Positions 57,578 through 64,000 of a stretch of DNA of 64,000 nucleotides are shown in pieces. The notes beneath the pieces were generated by a model. The model had not been told where the DNA came from. It saw only the letters and a list, made by a program, of their open reading frames with translations, and did not search any database. The position numbers were made by a program, and so were the translations under genes. Origin of the DNA: Mycolicibacterium litorale (GTDB taxonomy: Bacteria > Actinomycetota > Actinomycetes > Mycobacteriales > Mycobacteriaceae); NCBI RefSeq assembly GCF_010731695.1, contig NZ_AP022586.1:3162001-3226000 (forward strand). Reading direction: 5' to 3'. Each line of letters begins with the position of its first letter. Within the stretch, counting starts at the first letter, position 1.

Positions 57578-58106
57578 AACTTTTCGGAGATCCTCCGTTG
57601 TCTTCTGGTTGTCGGCGCCCGCCGCCGGGAAAGGCGACGTGCTGCACTGGCACAGCTAGGCCCCGACCACGAAACGTGAGCCGGTAGTCGGATATTCCGG
57701 AAACCAGAGGCACGCACAAGCCGGCGCGGGTACCGCACCGTTGGTCAATACTACCCGCTGCGCGGGCTGCCCCAAAATCGCGCCGATCACCCCACCAGCG
57801 GGACACCACGACCGCCGGATCGATCACGACGATACCCGCGCACGCGAGCTGCCTCGGGTCCACCGGGCCCTGATCCCGCCGAGCGTCCGAGCATGCCGGG
57901 GATCACTCTCGATGGGGCCGTCGCGGCCACAGGTCGCGTGGTCACCGTGCACGGCGCGGAGGGAACGCGGCAGTCTGCGCGCAAGGATGTTGCTCACATC
58001 GGTCAGCTCCGCCATCGGGCAGGGTCCCTGCTGAAGGAACTCAGTCTGTCCTCGTGAACCGACCCGACGTCGCTACGGTGTAGACCGACGTTCGGAAGGC
58101 CGGGGC
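57578..58106. other. Long divergent intergenic region upstream of infA and the stress protein gene
   Basis: 529 bases. The infA-proximal 170 bases would be the 5' UTR of the alpha operon mRNA. The 350 bases towards the stress protein gene contain short frames without recognisable similarity, and may be a gene remnant. TACGGT (58074-58079) could be the -10 of the stress protein gene. Confidence 0.5.
57748..57775 (-). promoter_or_regulatory. Candidate promoter of the infA operon
   Basis: On the minus strand TTGGGG (57770-57775) and TAGTAT (57748-57753) are 16 bases apart and lie in a strong GC-rich context. Transcription would start near 57741, leaving a 5' UTR of about 160 bases before infA. 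Confidence 0.45.
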
Positions 58107-58745
58107 ATGAACACCACGACCATTGTCATAGTGATCGTCGCGTGGTTGAGCATCGGACTGCTCTCGGGGCTGTGGATGGCCCGGCGCGGTTACGATCCGC
58201 TCTGGGTACTCGTCGCCCTTCCCTTGGGCCTTCTGTTCCTGCCGATCGCCGTCGAACGCGTGTCCCGGCGTCCCGCAGTGGCGCGTTCCGGGGCCGCGGG
58301 GATACGACACCCGAAGTCGACTACGGACGGGACGACGGTGCTGGTGGGACTCGATGGCTCGGCGGAATCCGAGCAGGCGCTCGCCACGGTTCTTCGTCTA
58401 CTGGGGTCGAGCCGGGCGCTCTTGGTGCTGGTAGAAGTGGTGCACTTCGAGGCGATCGAAAAGGCGGACCGTGCTGACCTCGACGCCGCTTCCGGGCGAC
58501 TCGCCGCCGCCACTGCCCGAATCGGCGACAACCATGCGGTGCACACCGAGGTGCTTGCCGGCGCACCAGGTCCGGCGCTGCGTCAGTTCGCCCGGGAACA
58601 AGACGGCGATCTGCTTGTCATCGGACGCCGCGGGCGTGGTCTGTCTCGGCACCTGTTGGGCAGCGTGTCGGCTGATCTGGTCGAGAATTCGTCCGTCCCG
58701 GTCCTCGTCGTGGGACGCACACGTGAACACTTCTCGGTGCCCTAA
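58107..58745 (+). CDS. Membrane-anchored universal stress protein
   Basis: 212-residue fusion of a two-helix membrane hairpin (IVIVIVAWLSIGLLSGLWMARRG; WVLVALPLGLLFLPIAVERV) to a C-terminal USP domain (TTVLVGLDGSAESEQALATVLRLL ... GRRGRGLSRHLLGSVSADLVENSSVPVLVV). The ATP-binding pattern G-x2-G-x9-G-S is present, so it should bind ATP. USPs usually lack membrane segments. ATG at 58107. Overlaps the convergent SRPBCC gene end by four bases. Confidence 0.87.
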   Translation: MNTTTIVIVIVAWLSIGLLSGLWMARRGYDPLWVLVALPLGLLFLPIAVERVSRRPAVARSGAAGIRHPKSTTDGTTVLVGLDGSAESEQALATVLRLLGSSRALLVLVEVVHFEAIEKADRADLDAASGRLAAATARIGDNHAVHTEVLAGAPGPALRQFAREQDGDLLVIGRRGRGLSRHLLGSVSADLVENSSVPVLVVGRTREHFSVP

Positions 58746-59206
58746 CCGGCTTCTGCGGTGCGTTTGATCGCGGCCAGTGTCTGCGGGATCCCGGTGTGGG
58801 CGGCCACGCTGCGCTCGGCGATCTGGGCGTCGGCGTCGGCGCCGTAGCGGTCGTGGAAGCCCGTGACGCCGGGAGGCAGCAGCTGCCAGTGCTCGGTCAG
58901 CCGCGCGCCGTCGCCCTCGGGCGCCACCGCGAACCCCCAGCGCACCCAGCCGCCGTTGACCTCCCAGACGAATTCACGGCCGTCGGCCACCACGACCTGA
59001 CTGCGCGTCTCCCACGCCCGCTCGGGGGTCTCGTTGCGGCCGGTGAACCACGCGCCCGCGACGGGGCCCGCCTCGGGGTCGTCCCACCAGCAGGCCCGGC
59101 ACACCGGACTCCAGTCCCCCATCCGGGTCACATCCGACACCAGTGCGTACACCGAATCGGGGTCGAGCGCCACGAACACGGAATGGGAGAACTGGAGATC
59201 GGCCAC
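58742..59206 (-). CDS. SRPBCC family protein
   Basis: 154-residue START-like (polyketide cyclase/dehydrase type) protein: LQFSHSVFVALDPDSVYALVSDVTRMGDWSPVCRACWWDD, ending with a C-terminal long helix. Ligand unknown. GTG at 59206 is chosen because the fold begins there; the frame extends to 59275. Divergent from the response regulator/flavoprotein gene, 40 bases apart, so a shared control region is possible. Confidence 0.82.
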   Translation of the reverse strand: MADLQFSHSVFVALDPDSVYALVSDVTRMGDWSPVCRACWWDDPEAGPVAGAWFTGRNETPERAWETRSQVVVADGREFVWEVNGGWVRWGFAVAPEGDGARLTEHWQLLPPGVTGFHDRYGADADAQIAERSVAAHTGIPQTLAAIKRTAEAG

Positions 59207-59246
59207 GGCGCCCGAGTTTAAGACCACCGGCGCATACTTGTTGTCG

Positions 59247-60911
59247 ATGACAGGCTCTGCCGCAAACCCCCGCAAACCCGTGATCCTCTCCGTCGACGAC
59301 GATCCGGCGGTCTCGCGCGCGGTCGCACGCGATCTGCGCCGCCACTACGGCGAGAACTTCCGCATCGTGCGGGCCGAATCCGGCCCCGACGCCCTCGAGA
59401 CGCTCAACGAACTGAAGCTGCGCGGCGAGACCGTCGCGGTGTTCGTCGCCGACTACCGGATGCCGCAGATGAGCGGTATCGAGTTCCTCGAAGAGGCGAT
59501 GGACATCTTCCCGATGGCGCGCCGCGTGCTGCTCACCGCGTACGCCGACACCCACGCCGCCATCGACGCGATCAACGTCGTGGACCTCGACCACTATCTG
59601 CTCAAGCCGTGGGATCCGCCGGAGGAGAAGCTCTACCCGGTGATCGACGCGCTGATCGACGCGTGGCGCGCCACCGGCGACCGGGCCATCCCGCACACCA
59701 AGATCATCGGGCACCCGTGGAACGCCCGGTCGTCGGAGGTGCGCGAGTTCCTGGCCCGGAACCGCCTGTACTACACGTGGTTCCGCGCTGACGAGTCGAA
59801 GGGCAGGCAGCTGCTCGAGGCGGCGGGCCAGGACGGGATGACGCTGCCGGTGGTGATCACCGAACAGGGCGAGACGCTCGTCGACCCGACCGACGCCGAG
59901 CTGGGCGCCACACTCGGGCTCACCACCACCCCGGCGGAGGACTTCTACGACCTGGTCGTGATCGGCGGCGGGCCGGCCGGGCTGGCCGCCGCGGTGTACG
60001 GCGCGTCCGAGGGCCTCAAGACCGTGCTCATCGAGCGCACCGCCACCGGTGGGCAGGCCGGGCAGAGCTCGCGCATCGAGAACTACCTCGGCTTCCCCGA
60101 CGGGCTGTCGGGTTCCCAGCTCGCCGAGCGGGCGCGCAGGCAGGCCGAGAAGTTCCACGCGGAGCTGATCACCGCCGCGGAGGTGACCGCGCTGGAGATC
60201 GACGGCTCGGCCCGCACGGTGCGCCTGTCCGACGGCCGCTCGATCGGGGCCCGCGCGGTGATCCTGGCCATGGGTGTCGAGTACCGCCAGTTGCCCGCCG
60301 AGGGTTGCGACGACCTGACCGGGGCGGGCGTCTACTACGGCGCCACCGCGTCGGTGGCGGCCGACTGCGAGGACGACGAGGTCTACGTGATCGGCGGCGC
60401 CAACTCCGCCGGCCAGGCCGCGATGCACCTGTCGCGCACCGCGAAGAAGGTCACGATCGTCAGCCGCCGCAGGCTCGAGGATTCGATGTCGTACTACCTG
60501 ATCCAGCAGATCCGGGCCAACGACAAGATCCGGGAGCTGCCCAACACCGTGGTGCACGCCGTCAAGGGCGACGGTCACCTCGAGGGCATCTGCCTGGAGA
60601 ACACGCTGACCGGAGCGCGCGAAGAGCACCACTGCGGGCGGATGTTCATCTTCATCGGGGCCGAACCGCGCACCGAATGGCTCGACGGCATCGTCGTCCG
60701 CGACGACCACGGGTTCATCCTCGCCGGCCCGGATCTGCGCGACGTCTCGGGCTGGACGCAGGATCGTCCGCCGCATCATCTGGAAACAAGTGTGCCGGGT
60801 GTGTTTGTTGCAGGTGATGTGCGCGCGGAGTCCGCCAAACGGGTGGCCGCCGCCGTCGGCGAAGGGTCGATGGCGGTGATGCTGGTGCACCGGTATCTGG
60901 CGGAAGCCTAG
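59247..60911 (+). CDS. Response regulator fused to a thioredoxin-reductase-like flavoprotein
   Basis: 554-residue three-part protein. Residues 10-130 are a CheY-like receiver (VDDDP acidic pocket, phosphoacceptor Asp69 in FVADYRMPQMSG, Thr in LLTAYAD, Lys in YLLKPWDPP). Residues about 145-225 resemble a glutaredoxin fold (KIIGHPWNARSSEVREFLARNRLYYTWF ... LPVVITEQG) without its CxxC. From about 232 follows a thioredoxin-reductase-like domain with FAD motif VVIGGGPAGLAAA and NAD(P) motif VYVIGGANSAGQAAM. The CATC redox pair is replaced by YGATAS. It should thus be a phosphorylation-gated flavin oxidoreductase rather than a thioredoxin reductase. Transcribed with the kinase 10 bases downstream. 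Confidence 0.9.
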   Translation: MTGSAANPRKPVILSVDDDPAVSRAVARDLRRHYGENFRIVRAESGPDALETLNELKLRGETVAVFVADYRMPQMSGIEFLEEAMDIFPMARRVLLTAYADTHAAIDAINVVDLDHYLLKPWDPPEEKLYPVIDALIDAWRATGDRAIPHTKIIGHPWNARSSEVREFLARNRLYYTWFRADESKGRQLLEAAGQDGMTLPVVITEQGETLVDPTDAELGATLGLTTTPAEDFYDLVVIGGGPAGLAAAVYGASEGLKTVLIERTATGGQAGQSSRIENYLGFPDGLSGSQLAERARRQAEKFHAELITAAEVTALEIDGSARTVRLSDGRSIGARAVILAMGVEYRQLPAEGCDDLTGAGVYYGATASVAADCEDDEVYVIGGANSAGQAAMHLSRTAKKVTIVSRRRLEDSMSYYLIQQIRANDKIRELPNTVVHAVKGDGHLEGICLENTLTGAREEHHCGRMFIFIGAEPRTEWLDGIVVRDDHGFILAGPDLRDVSGWTQDRPPHHLETSVPGVFVAGDVRAESAKRVAAAVGEGSMAVMLVHRYLAEA

Positions 60912-60921
60912 AAGGGTCGAG

Positions 60922-62403
60922 GTGACGGACATGGGCGACAAGTGCCTGGCCGATGAACTGCGCACGCTGTTCCTGTTCGAGGCGCTGACCGACGCGCAGC
61001 TGGAGATGCTGTGCGCGGCGGGCCACATCCAGACGTTTCCCGCCGGTCCGCTGTGTGCGGAGGGCGATCCGGCCACCTGCTTCTATGTGCTGATCGACGG
61101 TGAGCTGGTGATGTCGAAGCGCTCGGGGGGCGCGGACATCGAAACCGGCCGGACCTCACAGCGCGGCGTGTACTGCGGCGCGTGGTCGGCCTATGTGCCC
61201 GGTGAGGAGCACGTCTACGAGGCGTCGGTGCGGGTGACGAAACCGTCGCGCTTCTTCGTCCTCGATGCCGGCGCCTTCGCCGAGTTCATGCATTCGCAGT
61301 TCCCGATGGCCGTCCACCTGCTCGAGGGCCAGACGGTCGGCAGGCGCAGGTCCCAGCAGATCATCGGCCAGCGGGAGAAGCTGCTCGCGCTGGGCACCAT
61401 CACCGCCGGCCTGACCCACCAGCTCAACAACCCTGCCGCCGCCACCGCCCGTGCCGTCGCGGATCTGCAGGAGGGCGTCGGCAAGATGCGCCACAAGCTG
61501 GCGATGCTCGCCGACGGCAAGTTCAGCCCGGAGGCGCTGCGGGTGCTGGTGAAGATCCAGGACGAGGTCGCCGAACAGGTGGCGAAGTCCAGGAGCCAGG
61601 ACCTGACGGCGTTGGAGGCCTCCGACCGGGAGGACCAGATCGGCGACTGGCTCGACGACCACGGGATCGCCGGCGGCTGGGACTACGCCCCCACCTTCGT
61701 CGAGGCCGGTCTCGACATCGACTGGCTGGAGCGGATCTCGGCGTCGGTCGACGACGTCATGGGCGACGACTGTTCGGCGTCCCTGCAGAGTGCGCTGGGC
61801 TGGCTGAAGTACACCATCGACACCGAACTGCGGATGAGCGAGATCGCCGAGGCGAGCAAGCGCATCTCCGCACTGCTCGCCGGCGCCAAGCAGTACTCAC
61901 AGATGGACCGCGGCGCCTATCAGAGCGCGAATGTCCACGAACTGATCCACAGCACGATCAAGACGATCTTCGGCGACAAGATCGGCAAGGACAAGCCGGT
62001 CCAGCTGGTGTGGGAGAAGGACACCTCGCTACCCGAATTGCTCTGCTACCCGGGCGATCTCAACGAGGTGTGGACCAACTTGATCCAGAACGCGATCCAG
62101 GCGATGGGCGGGCACGGCACACTGACCGTGCGGACCATGCGCGACGACGACGAGCGGGTGCGGGTCGAGATCTGCGACGACGGGCCGGGCATCCCCAAGG
62201 ACATCGTCGACCGCATCTTCACGCCGTTCTTCACCACCAAACCCGTCGGTGAGGGCACCGGGCTGGGTCTCGATCTGGCGCGCCGCATCATCGTCGAGAA
62301 GCACCACGGGGACCTGCGGGTGGAATCGGTACCGGGTGACACCCGTTTCATCGTGTGCCTGCCGTTGCAGGCGCCCGCGCCCGCTGAGGTCACGGCGGAA
62401 TAG
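60922..62403 (+). CDS. Cyclic-nucleotide-binding-domain histidine kinase
   Basis: 493-residue cytoplasmic sensor kinase without membrane segments. The N-terminal cNMP-binding/CRP-like domain (FLFEALTDAQLEMLCAAGHIQTFPAGPLCAEGDPATCFYVLIDGELVMS, about 15-135) is followed by an H-box with His166 (GTITAGLTHQLNNPAAA), then N (NEVWTNLIQNAIQAM), G1 (DDGPGIP), F (FTPFFTTK) and G2 (GTGLGLDLA) boxes. It is presumably the partner kinase of the receiver-flavoprotein encoded just upstream. GTG at 60922; ATG at 60931 is an alternative. Confidence 0.9.
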   Translation: MTDMGDKCLADELRTLFLFEALTDAQLEMLCAAGHIQTFPAGPLCAEGDPATCFYVLIDGELVMSKRSGGADIETGRTSQRGVYCGAWSAYVPGEEHVYEASVRVTKPSRFFVLDAGAFAEFMHSQFPMAVHLLEGQTVGRRRSQQIIGQREKLLALGTITAGLTHQLNNPAAATARAVADLQEGVGKMRHKLAMLADGKFSPEALRVLVKIQDEVAEQVAKSRSQDLTALEASDREDQIGDWLDDHGIAGGWDYAPTFVEAGLDIDWLERISASVDDVMGDDCSASLQSALGWLKYTIDTELRMSEIAEASKRISALLAGAKQYSQMDRGAYQSANVHELIHSTIKTIFGDKIGKDKPVQLVWEKDTSLPELLCYPGDLNEVWTNLIQNAIQAMGGHGTLTVRTMRDDDERVRVEICDDGPGIPKDIVDRIFTPFFTTKPVGEGTGLGLDLARRIIVEKHHGDLRVESVPGDTRFIVCLPLQAPAPAEVTAE

Positions 62404-62432
62404 CCGCGGCGACGACGTCGGTTGCAGCCGTC

Positions 62433-63263
62433 ATGACCAAACCCGACCTCGGCGCGTACGGCGTATTCGGCCGCGGCGTCACCCCCGCACAGGCCAGAGA
62501 CATCGAGGCGCTCGGTTACGGCGCCGTCTGGGTGGGCGGATCCCCGCCGGCCGAACTCGACTGGGTCGAGCCGATCCTCGACCAGACCACGACGCTGCAG
62601 GTGGCCACGGGCATCGTCAACATCTGGACGGCCGAGGCCGGTGCGGTCGCCGAATCGTTCCACCGCATCGAGGCCGCCCGCCCCGGCCGCTTCCTGCTCG
62701 GCATCGGCGTCGGTCACCCCGAGGCGCACCAGCAGTACCGCAAACCGCTCGAAGCGCTCACCGAATACCTCGACAAGCTCGACGAATACGGTGTACCGCG
62801 CGACCGGCGGGTGGTGGCAGCACTCGGCCCCAAGGTGCTCAGACTCTCGGCGGAGCGCGCCGCGGGCGCACATCCGTACCTCACCACACCGGAACACACG
62901 GCCATGGCGCGCACCGCGATCGGGCCGGAGGCGTTCCTCGCGCCCGAGCACAAGGTGGTGCTGACGACCGACCCCGAACGGGCCCGCGCGGTCGGCCGCA
63001 AGGCGCTGGAGGTCTACCTGAACCTCGCCAACTACGTGAACAACTGGAAGCGTCTCGGATTCGGTGATGAAGACGTGGCGAAACCGGGTAGTGATCGGTT
63101 GGTGGACGCCGTCGTCGCCTACGGCACCGTCGACGTCATCGCGGCCCGGCTCGAGCAGCACCTCGCCGCCGGCGCCGACCATGTACCCGTTCAGGTGCTG
63201 ACCGGACCTGACAAGCTGGTGGCCGCGCTGGCCGACCTGGCCGGCGCGCTCGGCCTGCAGTAA
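62433..63263 (+). CDS. LLM-class F420-dependent oxidoreductase (first tandem copy)
   Basis: 276-residue F420-type oxidoreductase: MTKPDLGAYGVFGRGVTPAQARDIEALGYGAVWVGGSP, ATGIVNIWTA, RFLLGIGVGHPE, AALGPKVLRL, HPYLTTPEHT, NYVNNWKRLGF. It is close to the Rv3463-type or TIGR03620-type mycobacterial LLM proteins. Substrate unknown. 29 bases after the kinase gene and possibly in the same transcript. Confidence 0.87.
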   Translation: MTKPDLGAYGVFGRGVTPAQARDIEALGYGAVWVGGSPPAELDWVEPILDQTTTLQVATGIVNIWTAEAGAVAESFHRIEAARPGRFLLGIGVGHPEAHQQYRKPLEALTEYLDKLDEYGVPRDRRVVAALGPKVLRLSAERAAGAHPYLTTPEHTAMARTAIGPEAFLAPEHKVVLTTDPERARAVGRKALEVYLNLANYVNNWKRLGFGDEDVAKPGSDRLVDAVVAYGTVDVIAARLEQHLAAGADHVPVQVLTGPDKLVAALADLAGALGLQ

Positions 63264-63293
63264 CCGGCTCGACGAGGATCGAAGGGATCAGAT

Positions 63294-64000
63294 ATGACCG
63301 ATGGGGTTTCCCTCAAGCCCGGCCTGGGCCGCTACGGCGTCTGGACCCCCGGCGCGCCGAAACCGGAGCAGGCGGCGCAGATCGAAGAGCTCGGCTACGG
63401 CGCGGTGTGGGTGGGCGCATCGCCTGCGGCCGACCTGGAGTTCGTCGAGCCCATCCTGGACGCGACCGAGAACCTGCAGGTCGCCACCGGCATCGTGAAC
63501 GTATGGGCGTCGCCGGCCGAGGAGGTCGCCGCGTCGTACCACCGCATCGAGGACAAATACCCGAGCCGGTTCCTGCTCGGCATCGGGATCGGCCATCCGG
63601 AGGCCACCGCGGAGTACCGCAAGCCCTACGACGTGCTGGTCGAATATCTCGACAAGCTCGACGTCGCGAAGGTTCCGACCAGCCGCCTGGTGATCGCCGC
63701 GCTCGGCCCGAAGGTGCTGGAGCTGTCGGCCCGGCGCAGCGCCGGCGCCCATCCGTACCTGACCACCCCCGAACACACCGGCCAGGCCCGTAATCTCGTC
63801 GGCCCGACGGTGTTCATCGCGCCCGAACACAAGGTGGTGCTGAGCACGGACGCCGACGAGGCCCGGGCGATCGGCCGCGAGACCGTCGACTTCTACCTGG
63901 GTTTGAGCAACTACGTGAACAACTGGAAGCGGCTCGGGTTCACCGACGAGGACGTGGCCAAGCCCGGAAGCGACAAGTTGATCGACGCGGTGGTCGCCCA
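63294..64000 (+). CDS. LLM-class F420-dependent oxidoreductase (second tandem copy, 3' end outside)
   Basis: Partial: 235 residues are visible, open at the window edge. It begins MTDGVSLKPGLGRYGVWTPG and shares long segments with the previous gene (GYGAVWVG, ATGIVN, HPYLTTPEHT, NYVNNWKRLGF, EDVAKPGSD), so it is a tandem paralogue by duplication. AAGGG seven bases upstream of ATG at 63294. About 40 residues are expected to be missing. Confidence 0.87.
   Translation, partial: MTDGVSLKPGLGRYGVWTPGAPKPEQAAQIEELGYGAVWVGASPAADLEFVEPILDATENLQVATGIVNVWASPAEEVAASYHRIEDKYPSRFLLGIGIGHPEATAEYRKPYDVLVEYLDKLDVAKVPTSRLVIAALGPKVLELSARRSAGAHPYLTTPEHTGQARNLVGPTVFIAPEHKVVLSTDADEARAIGRETVDFYLGLSNYVNNWKRLGFTDEDVAKPGSDKLIDAVVA

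Noticed and set aside
57741..58034. 97-codon plus frame and several minus frames in the infA upstream gap
   Set aside because: No ribosome site, no similarity and Cys/Arg/Pro-rich composition; treated as noncoding.
58974..61076. 700-codon open frame on the minus strand
   Set aside because: It lies opposite the receiver-flavoprotein gene, has low-complexity Arg/Gly/Val-rich sequence without family motifs, and arises from GC-rich codon positions.

Overview
The window is about 64 kb of GC-rich actinobacterial chromosome. Gene content and order match the Mycobacterium segment that runs, in M. tuberculosis numbering, from about Rv3401 to Rv3463: choD-guaB3-guaB2-sigD-whiB3, groES-groEL1, the t6A genes, alr-gadB-nnrD, glmS, glmM, rpsI-rplM, the ESX-4 type VII secretion locus, cut genes, truA-rplQ-rpoA-rpsD-rpsK-rpsM-rpmJ-infA, and F420-dependent oxidoreductases. 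Many inserted accessory genes (MerR and ArsR regulators, a type I DAHP synthase, a CGNR regulator, DUF899) suggest a fast-growing environmental mycobacterium (Mycolicibacterium type) rather than a host-restricted one. The Rv correspondences come from memory of gene order and family hallmarks; no search was run.

Layout. 1-6.4 kb: 3' end of a GH65 phosphorylase, cholesterol-oxidase-like choD, a decayed endonuclease-like pseudogene, guaB3 and guaB2. 6.5-10.3 kb: DUF5319 protein, the anti-sigma/sigma pair rsdA-sigD, a repeat-type protein, and whiB3 behind a 409-bp upstream region. 10.3-16.4 kb: an accessory block with an SDR, a carboxylesterase, a type I DAHP synthase preceded by a short aromatic leader peptide and attenuator hairpins, a MerR/F420-oxidoreductase pair with a palindromic operator, and a baeRF-type protein. 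16.5-18.7 kb: groEL1 with a His-rich tail, groES, and a CIRCE operator. 18.7-24 kb: a tightly overlapping minus-strand string alr, alpha/beta hydrolase, tsaE, tsaB, rimI, tsaD and a SnoaL-like protein. 24-34 kb: gadB, nnrD, mycothiol-dependent enzyme, DUF899/ArsR/SRPBCC module, hydrolases, glmS, and an F420 oxidoreductase with a leaderless-type promoter.

34-48.6 kb is secretion and cell-wall related. An EspC-like small protein and a large Ala/Pro/Glu-rich partner lie next to glmM, followed by rpsI-rplM. ESX-4 then follows: esxT, esxU, an Rv3446c-family protein and eccC4 on the minus strand; eccD4 and mycP4 divergent; eccB4 convergent. 48.7-53 kb: degenerate GGDEF membrane protein, CGNR regulator with a divergent EamA exporter, and two secreted cutinases. 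52.9-57.6 kb: truA and the alpha-operon ribosomal/RNA polymerase genes ending at infA. 58-64 kb: a membrane-anchored universal stress protein, SRPBCC protein, a response regulator fused to a thioredoxin-reductase-like flavoprotein, its cyclic-nucleotide-binding histidine kinase, and two tandem F420 oxidoreductases (the second cut by the window end).

The observations most worth follow-up are the YWRF leader peptide/attenuator of the DAHP synthase (13.5-13.65 kb), the receiver/flavoprotein fusion with its kinase (59.2-62.4 kb), and the EspC-like pair near ESX-4. No tRNA, rRNA, CRISPR array or insertion sequence was seen.
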